Origin: Trichuris trichiura
Lineage: Eukaryota > Nematoda > Enoplea > Trichinellida > Trichuridae
DNA: 64,000 nucleotides
Direction of reading: 5' to 3'
Assembly: GCA_037903355.1 (NCBI GenBank)
Contig: JBAJFE010000005.1
Coordinates: forward strand, 682,001 to 746,000
The first letter of the stretch is position 1, and each line of letters opens with the position of its first letter. The translations under genes were made by a program, and so were the position numbers. The notes beneath the pieces were generated by a model. The model was not told the DNA's origin and searched no databases. It saw only the letters and a list, made by a program, of their open reading frames with translations. Shown one piece after another: positions 23,435-35,096 of the stretch.

Positions 23435-24976
23435 ACTGTTTTGTCGGCTAAAATTTTCACATCATAAGAAAACAAGGTCGAACAGCCCTACTACGCGCGG
23501 AAATGCTAACAGTCGCAGCCCTGTTTGAATTGCAGTGAACGCAACGTGGCGTTTAGCCGGCAAGAGGAAGCTCTGTAAATATTCGCAGTAGCTGAACAAA
23601 GAAGACCTTGAAATTCGAGCTTTCATATCACGCGAAATACGAAAACGCTCTCGAGAGTCTTCAGCGGACAGTCGGCTTCCGTTAGTGCTACTGCTAGAAT
23701 GAAACGACAACGAAAACTTGGACGAAACTCAGCATTTACAAAACCTCCAACGTGTACAATAGAAAGCCTCTGCTTCCGCAAATGCAATAAGAAAAGCTAT
23801 CCTTACTAAAACAGGAGAACCAAGCCTAAGCTAACGCGTATTTGTTCTATCATTGAATGTACGAACGATAAGGATCGAAATGGCAACTCGGCGATCAGAC
23901 ATGGTGAAACGCTAAACGTTCAGAATTAAAAACTGGACTGTTCAGTGTCATTAATCGCGCTATCAATCAATCGGCTCGCAAGCAGAGCTACGGAGAAAAA
24001 CGTAACGCTCATGTATTGGACCAACAAGCGCCGAAATACAAGCAAGAGTGGACAAAGCTTCGAATCTATGGCGAACGACATAGAATGCAAAGTAGACAAT
24101 CGGAAATTCCGCAATGGCGGACGCGGGGAACGCTTCAATAATGGAAAAGTGACGTCAAGGCGTCAGCTGGTCAAGCGGCACGGTCAAGCCCCGCCAGACT
24201 CGGCTGACACAAGTGAGACGAATAACTTGAGCGGCCGTAGCCTCAGCGAAGCCGTCACGAAATGACAAATGTCCAGCCGGCTGGAAACAACCTCAACTTA
24301 GTAAACACGAAAACGCAAGCTTACAGTACAGCTTAAACGAAACTCAGGTAGCATTGGCTGCCATCTACCATGCCCGACGTTGAAGTTGAGCTTGTCAAAC
24401 TTTCTCTCAGCCGGATGCGCGCGCTTTGAAGCTCGAATTAATTTTCCAGCTTTTGCTACCCTGCCACTGCGGAAATAAGCGTTAACATAAGCAACCGAAC
24501 TTGAGCATCAATCATACGGTATTAATTACGTCAAATCAAAAATTCAACTACTCTTGCGAATTGGACCGCGCGTTAGCTCAACAGGAACAGAGCGTAAAAA
24601 CTATTCGTTATTTAGAAACGTCTCGCAACGTCTTTTGCTTCCGTAAGTTTATGCGGCCCTGTAGGCAAGGTTTGCTCTTCGTTCCGAAAAAGCGAAGTGC
24701 GTAGGCCTTAAACCCTTTTACTCGGCGTCTTATAAAAATACAACGTGCAATTTTGCTTCCTTAACGTAATCTCATTAATATATCTTTCTTTGCGGCCATG
24801 AGAAATTGGTAAGCTTTGATCGACCGCTTCCAAGTTGTTAATGGAGAGATTGTTAGCGAAAGAGAACAGACGGTTCGATTTTTATTTTACAATAGTAACT
24901 ATTGTATTTTGCAAATTCATGCCGGCTAGTCAATCAAATTCGTTCTTTGCAGCCACGCGTCCATTGAGCAGCGAAA
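23435..24976. other. Shared 5' region of divergent ITM2 and NAT10
   Basis: About 1.5 kb between two divergent starts, presumably holding promoters for both. Open frames here (for example 23945-24265) have no recognisable content. An acceptor-like ttctttgcag lies 28 bases before the NAT10 ATG. Confidence 0.5.
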
Positions 24977-27900
24977 ATGCATAGAAAAAAATTGGACAAT
25001 CGGATACGAGTGCTTATTGAAAATGGTCTCGCTTGCAACCATAGAAGTATGTTCGTTATTGTTGGCGACAAGGGACGCGATCACGTTGTTGTACTTCATC
25101 ACATTTTGACAAAAGCGTCGCTAAGGCCGAGACCTTCGGTACTTTGGTGTTACAAGAAGGAATTGGGCTTCACTACGTAAGCAAAAAACAGCAAAGTGCC
25201 CGTTGAGCGAAAATAAAATATTTCAGGCATCGAAAGAAGCGTATGCGAATGTTGCAGAAAAAAATGCGAGCGGGAAAAGCAGGATTGGACGACGAGAAAC
25301 CGTTTGACTTATTCGTCGCTTCAACGCAGATTCGCTACTGCTACTATTCGGAAACCCACAAAATTTTGGGCAACACTTACGGGATGTGCATACTGCAGGC
25401 GAGTTGTCCTTTTTTCTTTCACGAACAAACTTGAATAGCTAATTAGCTATGCGTGCAGGATTTTGAAGCTCTCACACCCAACCTATTGGCACGAACAATC
25501 GAGACCATAGAAGGAGGTGGTCTTGTAATCATACTTTTGAGATCGCTAACTTCGCTAAGGCAGTTGTATACACTTGCAATGGTAATACAGTACACGACAT
25601 TTTTGCATATTTAAATGTCATTGAAATTAGGATGTCCACGCGCGCTACAGAACGGAAGCTCATAGCGACATTGTGGGAAGATTCAACGAACGGTATTGAT
25701 TGTAGGCTACTTGAAAATCTTAAATATAAAATTTGAATTTGTACAGTTTCCTGCTCTCGCTGGCGTCCTGCCAAGCTTGTTGCGTGCTCGATGACGACCT
25801 GAACATCCTTCCCATTTCTTCGCATATGAACAACCTGAAAGCGGTTACTCCCAAAGAAAAGGTACGAAAAGGCAGCTCTCTGCTGGACGCTGATCATTAT
25901 GATTCCTTTTTTCAGGAACAAGTCAGTTCAAACGACTTGGCGTTCAAGCAGTTGCTTGAATCCTTAAGCGACTCGCCTCAACTCAGAAGCTTACTTAAGC
26001 TTTGCAAAACATTAGACCAGGTTGACTATGCTTTATGCTAATTAATTTTCAAAATATCCCTCTTTGTTACGCTAGGCGAACGTTGTTCTTAAACTGCTGA
26101 ACATTGTTGCCGAAAATAGCCTAAGGCATACGGTATCATTGACGGCCGCTCGAGGAAGAGGAAAATCTGCCGCCCTTGGATTGGCTACTGCTGGTGCCAT
26201 TGGCTCCGGGTATTTTCGTAAGCTCGCTACGAATAGCTCATTGTCGAAAATGCTTTTCAGCTTTTCCAACATATTCGTCACTTCGCCAAGTCCCGAAAAT
26301 TTGAAAACCTACTTTCAGTTCGTTTGCCGAGGCTTTGACGCGTTGAACTTCAAGGTAACACTTGGGCGTATTCGTATGAGCGTTTTTTTTCCACAACGAT
26401 GTCCTCTTCGAAGGAACATATGGACTACGAAGTTGTGCAGTCGGCGAATCCCGAATTCAACAAAGCGATTGTAAGAATTACCGTCATAAGGTCGCATCGT
26501 CAAACCGTTCAAGTGAGCGACGGAATTTGGAAGATATTTTTTGTCCTTTTAATAAAGCCTATCCGTTCGTAGTATATCCATCCTACGGATGCGGCAAAAC
26601 TTGGCCAAGCCGAACTTGTTATTATAGACGAAGCAGCAGCTATTCCACTTGTACACGTTAAGCATCTGCTTGGACCCTATCTGGTGTTCATGGCTTCTAC
26701 CATCAATGGGTACATATTTTTCATTAGACCATAATATTATCTTCTCGCATGCTGCGTGATGAATAGATACGAAGGGACGGGCAGGTCGCTATCGTTAAAG
26801 CTTTTGCATCAGCTTCGGCAGGAGACAGCCTGCATTACGGGAACCCATACAAAATCCGCTGCTGGTTCTTCCAAAGAAACTGAGATTACCGCCACGAGTG
26901 GTGAACTTTGCCAAGCGCTCTTTTCTTAATGGAATGCTTAATGTTTTCCATTCTTTAAAAACCGTAGGTCGAGTTCTTAGCGAACTTGTTCTTGAAGAGT
27001 CGATTCGTTACGGAGCCGGCGACCCCGTCGAAAGTTGGCTAAATCAATTGCTTTGCTTGGACGTCAATTTGGCGCCAAAAGTGTCCAGCGGATGCCCAGC
27101 GCCCAACGATTGCGACCTATATCCTTTCTCCGCGTTACTGAAATTCCTTCGGTCAATCGATTTTCATAAATGCGCTTTCCTTAACTTGTCGTTTTACGTA
27201 CCACGTCAACAGGGATACGCTGTTCTGCTTTCACAAAGTGTCCGAAGTATTCCTGCAAAGGCTTATGTCCATATACGTCGCGGCACATTATAAGGTAGCA
27301 GTTTTTTTGTTACTTCTCTTTTTGAAAGAGGTTTACATAGAACTCTCCAAACGATCTTCAAATGATATCCGACGCTCCGGCTCATCATCTATTCGTCTTG
27401 CTTGGCCCAGTGGACGTTAATCAAAAGAATATCCCGGAAATTTTGTGTGTCATACAAGTATGTCTTGAAGGCGACATTAGCAAGGCGAGCGTAGATGACC
27501 AGATGTCGCGAGGTAAGCGACCGTCAGGTGACTTGATTCCATGGACACTCGCTCAGCAGGTAAGCTCTGCTTCGTCCGTCCGACCTTGTAAATGACCGGT
27601 TAATCTTCAAGTTCCAAGATAGCGATTTTCCCGGCCTCTCCGGCGCCAGAATCGTAAGAATTGCCACACATCCGGACTATCAGAATGTAGTGAAGCTATG
27701 GTTAACTTTTCTCGTAGCCAATTTAACCTTATAGATGGGATACGGGAGTAGGGCTGTAGAATTGTTGCAGCAGTACTATGAGGGCGCCTTCCCGGCTTTG
27801 GACGAAGTGCCAACGGACTTGCAGCCGCTCGAAGTCAATGGACAGGAGAGTGGTGGTGGGCTTCTTGAAGAGAAAATCGCGCCAAGAAAAGATCTGCCGC

Positions 27901-29058
27901 CGTTGTTGGCCAAGTTGAGCGAACGCCGAGCCGAACGACTTGACTGGTTGGGCGTCTGCTACGGCTTAACCCCGGAACTGCAAAAGTACAATAGCCAGTT
28001 GTCGCTCGATAAAATTGTCTTTTTTTGATGAAGGTTTTGGGCCCGCAAAAATTTTGTACCCGTCTACATTCGTCAGACGGCCAACGAGTTGACCGGCGAA
28101 TTTTCCTGCATCAAAATCAAGTGTCTCCGCAACGAAGAGCAATCGCAAGAATGGCTGACCGCCTACTGGAAAGGTGCGTACGACTTTAAGAGCGAATTGA
28201 CGAAATGGAGAGCTTCTGTTTTTGCAGATTTTCAACGGCGATTCATTTCGCTGCTCGGCTTTCAATTTGCTATTTTCCCCATCACTTTGGCGCTGGGAAT
28301 TTTGGCAAGACAACCATTGTTATCGTTGGACAATGGTACGGGCATTGATCGAGCGGAATTGAGAATCTTCTTCTCCGACTACGACCTCAAACGACTGGAA
28401 ATGTACAGCCAAAATCTTGTCGACCATCATTTGATCACCGATTTGTTGCCTTTCCTTGCGAGGATGTTTTTTACAAGAAAAATTAAAGTCGACCTAAGCA
28501 CCCTTCAAGCGGTAACAAAAAAATCAATTAAACCCATTTGGAACAACCATTAATCTATTTAGGGTATACTGATGGCGCTTGGATTGCAGCACAAAACGGT
28601 CGACGATATAGTCAAAGAGTTGAACTTGCCGTCCAGCCAAATTTTAGCACTTTTCAACAGGATCGTACGAAAATGTCTGTCGGTAAGAGCGCGCGCGCGC
28701 GAAGAATCGCCTATCCGTCAATTGCTAATGCCAATTTGTTCAGTATTTGAATCAAGTTTGCGAAAATGCCATAGAGTCACATTTGGGCATCGATCAGCGG
28801 CATAAAGTAACGGCCAAAGAAATATCAAGGCCTTTGGAAGAGGAGCTGAACGAGTACGCTTCGGAGGTGCAGCGGAAAGCCCAAGGGGATCTGCGCGGCT
28901 TAATATCAGAATCTGATCTGGCAAAGTTTCGCATACGCGCAGACGAGGACGAAACCGAATTCCTTAACGACAAATTGGCTTCGTCGAAAAAGTTGAAAAA
29001 GCGCCTTAAGAAAATGCACGGCGGCGGCGGCGGAGGCGGAAAGAAGCGAAGAAGATGA
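24977..29058 (+). CDS. NAT10: RNA cytidine acetyltransferase (NAT10/Kre33/TmcA family)
   Basis: ATP-dependent acetyltransferase making N4-acetylcytidine in 18S rRNA and some tRNAs, acting in the nucleolus. I traced 20 in-frame exons: 24977-25176, 25227-25398, 25459-25581, 25631-25692, 25747-25861, 25916-26020, 26076-26209, 26261-26354, 26414-26512, 26573-26709, 26767-26900, 26968-27133, 27213-27294, 27341-27559, 27612-27686, 27735-27985, 28034-28173, 28228-28511, 28563-28682 and 28744-29058. The product is about 1008 residues (human 1025). Seen: MHRKKLDNRIRVLIENG start; Walker A ARGRGKSAALG; Walker B VIIDEAAAIP; GNAT core RIATHPDYQNMGYGSRAVEL; APRKDLPPLLAKLSER; DLKRLEMYSQNLVDHHLI; and a Gly/Lys/Arg-rich basic tail. 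Intron 25862-25915 is 54 nt and frame-neutral, so it may be retained. The intron after 25398 appears to be GC-AG. The exon 12 boundary (27133) was picked by length match. Confidence 0.96.
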
Positions 29059-30976
29059 ATTGTTACAAAACAGCCGTTTCGGATTTTACAAATATGTTAA
29101 GTGAACGTGAAAATCAATTACAGGCTTCTACAGTATTCAAAAATCATTCCGTAAACGAAACAGCCCGGCAACCAGTTGTAGCTTACGGAAATGTGATGCG
29201 TAAACTGCGTGCGGGAAATTGCTCTGCCACCACCGTAGCGGAGACGCGTCTGTATTCCGTCTAAGTCAATCTATGTGGCATAAATTCATTACGTAACCTT
29301 ATCAACTAATGCCTGCAGCAACCGCGTTTCGAAGTAAGTGTTTATTCAGAGCAAAGAAAAATACGCTTCCCAGAGTTTTAGTTGAGCAAGAGCTGGAAAA
29401 GTAATCTCTTGTAACGTACAACTTTGATTTGCAGGTTACATCAAAAAAGAAAGCTTTGACAATAGCATCTGACACTATTAAACTTGAAAGCGCTGTCCTA
29501 GCTAACCTAACCTTTTATTTGTCGCGGATCATTAATGGGCAACACGCTTTTCAATGGACGCGCGGCGCAATAACGCGCTATCGCAAAGGCCGAGAAAGGG
29601 AATAATACTTCTTATTCTCAACGGAACGTAAAACAACGGGTTCTGGCAAAGAAAAAAGCGTGAATTTGATTACGAGTCAGCCTATCCGCCAGTGACGTTC
29701 GCTGCTCACTACGCTCATTGAAAAGCACACATTTCCCAACTTTTTGCTGGAAAACGTGCGCATGTTTTCCAATCCTGTTATCAGTCATCCCAACGGTCCA
29801 AGTATCAGCTGTATAAGAAGAAAAGAGCCCTTCTCATCTTTTCCGGAATAGGAAAAACAGAGCGACCCCTATACATACCGACTTGGAACATTGCTTGGCC
29901 GTCTCTAACCCAAAGACCCATTTTGGCAAAAGCTCTGCGGGTCGAAGACCGTTCGATTTTTCGAAATAGTACTATTGGCTATTTTTACGGTACATCATTT
30001 TTTTAAATCTCGCAAAACCTATTCTACGCGTCAGCAGCTGTTGGGTAAAAACAAGGTGCTTAGGGACACCCGTCGCGCTATAACAATAGGCTATAGGCAA
30101 GAGAGAGCTGTACAAGTTTTGCGACATGAACTTCGCTTTGCTAAATCGCTTTTTTCTCCAATTAATATTTGAAGTTTTGATTTTACGACAGCTCGTAGCA
30201 AAGCAACAACGAGAACAAACGGTCTGACCAATCAGCGTACGAGTAGACCAGTTTTCACTTAAAAGATAATTGGTACCTGCGCATCAGTAAAGTAATTATA
30301 CCCACAATATGACGACTGATTCGTCTGCGCACAGCGAGTTAAACCTACGCAATAGCCTTTTGCAAACCAGGAATGCCTATACGTCAAATTGGCATTATTT
30401 CGACATTGACAAAATGTATAGGTGCACGTGCACGCGCGTGCCTCCTCCAACTTTCTATGGTCGACCGAAAAGAGCTCAATAAGCTTTAGTAGCATCGATG
30501 AACGGAAAGCTAACGTTTCGCCTACGCAAAAGATTCTAGGTGGCGCTCGGCGAAAAAGCTATTCTTTCAACTGTCAGCGCTTTGGTTGACCAAAGGGATT
30601 ACGAGTCTGCGAAGCGTCCGACCGGAAGCGACGTCTCAACGACGCAACTTTGAATAGTTGCATGGCCTCAATTCGAGCTCAACAAAATTGTTGGAAAAAA
30701 TGCCCTTCGCCAACACGTACGCTTGCTTCCATATAATGAAATGTCGTGTTGCCGCCACTGACGGCTTTTGGCTTATCGATCACGCTTATGTCCTTGAATT
30801 AAATTGATTTACAGGATAGGCGCGTAAGCAGCGGATGGCCGGGCGGCAAACGCTCAGCTAAAAGCTTTTCGCGACAATCCATCCGCGCAACAGCAGCAGC
30901 GGTTCCACAGGCTGCGCATTCTCAATTGACGGACGATTTTTCCAAGGCGAACTTAGCAACTTTCCAGCGGACAATA
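29059..30976. other. Intergenic between NAT10 and arrestin-domain gene
   Basis: About 1.9 kb with only short unsupported frames. An acceptor-like cagcagcggttccacag ends at about 30910, upstream of the arrestin-domain start, and may be a trans-splice or 5'UTR splice site. Confidence 0.5.
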
Positions 30977-33729
30977 ATGAAGTCATTTCACGCCTTCGAC
31001 ATTGCATTAGATACGGACAGTGGACGCGTAATGGCCGGCACGGTGCTGACCGGTCGATTAATGGTCAGTTTGTCGGCTCCATTGCCTATTCATCAGCTGG
31101 TTGTTGCCGTAAAAGGTGAAATGCGAACCAAATGGGTGGACAGAGTGTCCGAAACCATCTTCGACACTGTGGAGCCAATAATCAACTTCAACACGGAAAT
31201 CGGCTTGGACAATTTGGACGAAGACGAAATAGTGCGGAGCGGCAACTACGCTTTGCCTTTTCAATTCAATTTGCCCACTCATTTGCCCTCCTCCTTCTCG
31301 GCTGAATTCGGCTTCATTCGCTATCTCTGCGTGGCAACTGCAACTTTGGCGCCAGGCACAACCTGCCTTGCCACTCTCGGAAGACACAGCAAGGAGATAA
31401 GCGTTGAAAAAGACTTTTTACTCGTCGACATTGTTCATATGAAGGTGAGTTGCCATTTGTTCCCTTACACGAAATAGTTCTACGTTTTTTCTTCTTCAAA
31501 AAGGGCGGGAATAATCTACAGAAGAGTAAATCAAAGCTGCGCGGCGCACAGCGTAGCATTGTATTTTCGAAAATATTCTTGCGCTCCATATTTTACCATA
31601 TTGGCATTTGCTTTTCGCCAGACCCCGCCAACACAGTAGGATCACTTTGATGTTATCATATTTCGATAAGCCACGACGATTAAGTTCGACTGAATGATAA
31701 ATATGGCTTCGTCTTAGATGGTACTCCGCTGAGCTTAGATTGAGTCTAATGTTATATTTCATTTTGTTCCCGACGGTCGACTGCTGCCACTCAGAAAACG
31801 CTCAACGCTGACGGCTCAAATCAAGAAATGCGTTGCGATCATTCAAGAAAATGTACCAGAAGAAACGTGACACCATTGTTTATTGCTCGCCGTACACTGA
31901 AGCTCCCATCAACAACATACGTGCCATGAGGTGTTGTAAAGGATAGGTTTTACTTGTTTCATCGTGGAAAACGTGGATGCCTTTGAATGATCGTCTTTCG
32001 GAGGGGGTTTTAACGAGCAAAAAATGCCCGCAATAGTAACCTTTGCAATGACTTCGTTTGGCACTGAAAGCAACGGCCGTTTATAGCGTACGACCGCTGC
32101 TAGTTCAGCTAATTTGAATTCTTTTACCTTGCTGAAATAATATATTATATCGCGAAAAAAGGAGTGGCGAGATAGTTGTAACAAGACTGTTGGCATATGG
32201 GTCGCAGCTGGTCGCATTCCTAAGCGTCTTTGACACAACGACGTTTCACTCTCACTTTCGTCAGCTAAGAAAAAGCGATGCATTCTGATCTATTGGTTGT
32301 TCTTGCAAAAGATGGAAAGCGAACTTGATCTCCCCTCTTGATCTTAGTCAATTCTTCAAAGTATGTTCACAAGGCAAAAAAATGCAACGCCTGCGATCAC
32401 GTCTAGCATATTCGACAAGTCAATACGTTTTCACGGTTCGTCGTTGATGGACTCGAAGAATTTTGGCGCGTCCGTACGCGCTGTTGCAACTCAACTTGTC
32501 AAAGGAAGGTTTCACGTTCATCCGGCAAACTTGGTTGGTCGACTTGGAATTCCATTTTCCATCAACTTCGTAACGGCTATTCGTTGCAGCTCAGCTTTTA
32601 AGGGAGAGATCGCGCTTTTACGGCTATAAACATTAGTTTAATGTTCCCTTGCGCGAAGACGTACCTTTCATGTTTTTTGGGATTGAAGCTTTTTTTTAAT
32701 AATTCACAATTGGCGGGATGGCATACGAGCTGGTAAAACAAGTCTGACTTATTATTGATTTTTTTTCGAACTCAGGCCAACATCCACCGAAATAAAGGCA
32801 TCTCGGGTGCTTGCATGACCATATAATCGTCGCGAAGTAGCAGCAGCTAGTTTTTTTACTCTATTCCAACGCTGCTCAAATGGGTTCAAAGCTAACGTCC
32901 TTCTATTAAATTTACTGCAACAAATGCTTCTGCCAATACCGCCATGGATCGTTTGAAAAGTTCGCTAGTCGTTCAGATTACATTTGCCATTCTAATTCCT
33001 TAACGATTGATCGTGAAAAAGTGATTGCCCATTTCTCACTTAACAGCTTCGAATTTGAACATTAAATAAAGGGACTGACATACGCATCGCCGTTTGAGCG
33101 TCTCGGAAGAGAACGGACGCAAAAATTTGAAATAACCAATTAAACGCCGGCCCTTGTTCAAGTAGCGGAATAATGACGCTACTTTTGACCTTATGCTAAT
33201 TGACAAAATACCGTATTCTGATTTTCAAGGACAAATTCTTAGGTTCAGCCGCTAATTGTTTTAGGACCTTCGCCAAGCCAACAAACCGCTACAATGTGAA
33301 GACCATTTCGAGGTGGTCGGCTGCTGCAGACGAATTGAAAATGTTGACTTGAGCGTTAGGTTGCCGCAGGGAGCTTTCCTTATCGGCGAAACCATCATGG
33401 TCACTTTGGATGTCAAAGCGAAAGGTCGAAGACGTTTGCAACGCAACGCGTCCGTCGCGCTGATTCAAGAGGCTCTCTTTTACGCGCAAAGTTTGCATGG
33501 TACCACGTCCAGCAATCGTACAACGTCAAAAGCGCTCGATGCCGTCACTGTGGAATTGCCAGCCGACACAGGGCAAAACGTCGAGCAGACCGTTCAGCTA
33601 AAGGTGCCAATAGGCGTCCAGCCAACAAGTCTACAAAATGGTTTGATCGTTGTTCGCTACAAGGTGAAAGTCGACTTGGACGACAAATGCGAATTGACAG
33701 TACCCGTTGAAATTGCCTCAGCTTTGTAG
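30977..33729 (+). CDS. Arrestin-domain-containing protein (alpha-arrestin)
   Basis: Alpha-arrestins are cytosolic adaptors, usually linking membrane cargo to ubiquitin ligases and endocytosis. Two exons, 30977-31444 and 33265-33729, both phase 0, give about 310 residues. The N-terminal arrestin fold runs over about residues 1-150 (MKSFHAFDIALDTDSGRV, AGTVLTGRLMVSL, IHQLVVAVKGEMRTKWVDR, RSGNYALPFQFNLPTHLPSS, RYLCVATAT). The second exon gives the C-terminal fold (GCCRRIENVDLSVRLPQGAF, LIGETIMVTLDV, QEALFYAQSLHG, VRYKVKVDLD). I chose the ATG at 30977 because the frame upstream has no ATG. No PPxY motif is seen, so NEDD4-type ligase binding is not supported. The intron of 1820 bases is far longer than others here. 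An AATAAA lies at about 33785. Confidence 0.88.
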
Positions 33730-33783
33730 AATGAATGGAGAAGAACCCCATTAGGACAACGTTTAACCCTTTCCTATTGTAGC

Positions 33784-33790
33784 CAATAAA
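33784..33790 (+). terminator. Polyadenylation signal of arrestin-domain gene
   Basis: AATAAA in agccaataaaagctcg, about 55 bases after the stop codon of the arrestin-domain gene. Confidence 0.55.
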
Positions 33791-33986
33791 AGCTCGACGA
33801 CTCTTCCTTGTTAACGTTGTTTTCGCGAAAGCGCCTGTCCGCTCGGTGACATCAGCATTAGGCAAAACTGCATTTGAGCTGTCATTCCATTACGCGCTGC
33901 TTTTCAACCGGTACTTGCAGCTGCCTTCACTGCTGCGGAGCGCATCTGGTAAGCGCCAGCTGACGGAATAGCAAGTTGCTGCTAGC

Positions 33987-35096
33987 ATGGAAGAGGTAGG
34001 CAGTCATCGTCGTTTGCGGTCGTTGCTTAGCTTGAAGTCAATAGCCACAAAATGCATAGTAATCACGGTGTTGCCGCGCGGTTTTGGAAAAGCCAACTTC
34101 GGACCATTGGATCGTCTTCGAGACGATATCCGATCGTTACCGATTGGTCATCGTTTGCAGCAAGAACTATGGGAAACCACAATGCGCGCAATGGAGGAAG
34201 TGATCGCTTGGTGGCATCGTCATTCGGCACTTTTTCTAAGTCGGATGGCCACTCGTTGCGGCCATTTGTTGCTGTACGTGGGGAACCTTCGCTGGCACAG
34301 CTCCTTCGTAGAGGTGGATGACCTAAGCAGCGCTGAGGAACTGTTCGCCTTAAATGAAAACTGGCCTCAGCTGCGCTTTCAACTCGCATGCGCCTACGCA
34401 ATGCATCAACGGATGGCCACCTTTGACCATATATGGCTTCGGGTATTTCGCAGACGTCTAAGCGGTCACCCGCTGTACGATTTTTGGCTGACCTATCTTG
34501 ACCAAGGAGATCATCTATTCGACCAAAGAGGTATAGTACCAAAACAGCCAGTGGCAGCCGTTTTCTCCTGGGCCTCTTGCAACGGTTTTCTCGAATTGAT
34601 ACGCTTTTTGTGGAGTAAAATGCCGCCAGCTCAAAGCGAGTACCTGACCGTGCTCACCTGGAATCGCCTTTGCCGTAAAGCCGAAAATGGTCCCTTATTT
34701 GCTTTCCTCTGCGACGAGATGTGCAAAATTAATGACGTCAATGTTTGTCGCATTACGTCGCAGTGCTTTTTGCATGCATCTTGGCGTCTATGCGACGACG
34801 AGACGAAAGGTGACGCTGAGCGTCAGGTTACCTTCCTTCTCCAGTATGGGTGCGAAAAGTTAAGGCAAGCTCTTTTCCCTACTGATCAATACAGAGTATT
34901 GTTGATGGCTGTGCGTAGTCGCAATAGTAGAGTACTGGAAAGTATTCAAAGCTCAGTGGCGCGCTGCCAGTTGACTGACGGTTTGAACGCTATCAAGAAT
35001 TCAATGGAACAAGGACAATGGAAACTTTTAAAAGCTGTTCTCCTCAATGAACCTTACGACACGTCCGGTGAGCAGGTCATTAGCATAAAGCCTTAG
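33987..35096 (+). CDS. Unrecognised single-exon helical protein
   Basis: A clean frame of 369 codons, the longest in the window, with no family I can name. The predicted protein is rich in Leu, Trp, Phe and Arg and reads as repeated amphipathic helices of about 35 residues (FQLACAYAMHQRMATFDHIW; SWASCNGFLELIRFLWSKM; TWNRLCRKAENGPLFAFLCD). This spacing recalls divergent ankyrin-like helical arrays, but the ankyrin consensus is absent. No signal peptide, membrane segment or catalytic motif is seen. The ATG is followed at once by gaag|aggtaggc, a donor-like sequence, so the true first exon may differ. It starts about 200 bases after the arrestin-domain gene's polyadenylation signal. I expect a nematode-restricted family, which is inference. 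Confidence 0.7.
   Translation: MEEVGSHRRLRSLLSLKSIATKCIVITVLPRGFGKANFGPLDRLRDDIRSLPIGHRLQQELWETTMRAMEEVIAWWHRHSALFLSRMATRCGHLLLYVGNLRWHSSFVEVDDLSSAEELFALNENWPQLRFQLACAYAMHQRMATFDHIWLRVFRRRLSGHPLYDFWLTYLDQGDHLFDQRGIVPKQPVAAVFSWASCNGFLELIRFLWSKMPPAQSEYLTVLTWNRLCRKAENGPLFAFLCDEMCKINDVNVCRITSQCFLHASWRLCDDETKGDAERQVTFLLQYGCEKLRQALFPTDQYRVLLMAVRSRNSRVLESIQSSVARCQLTDGLNAIKNSMEQGQWKLLKAVLLNEPYDTSGEQVISIKP

Noticed and set aside
23945..24265. 106-codon frame between ITM2 and NAT10
   Set aside because: Lies in the shared 5' region of two divergent genes, has no motif, and is overlapped by a minus-strand frame.
28687..28700. GC dinucleotide run in NAT10
   Set aside because: Lies in a short intron and is a simple repeat without further structure.
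32363..32629. 88-codon frame in the long arrestin-domain intron
   Set aside because: No domain and no acceptor or donor placing it in the transcript; kept only as part of the long-intron observation.
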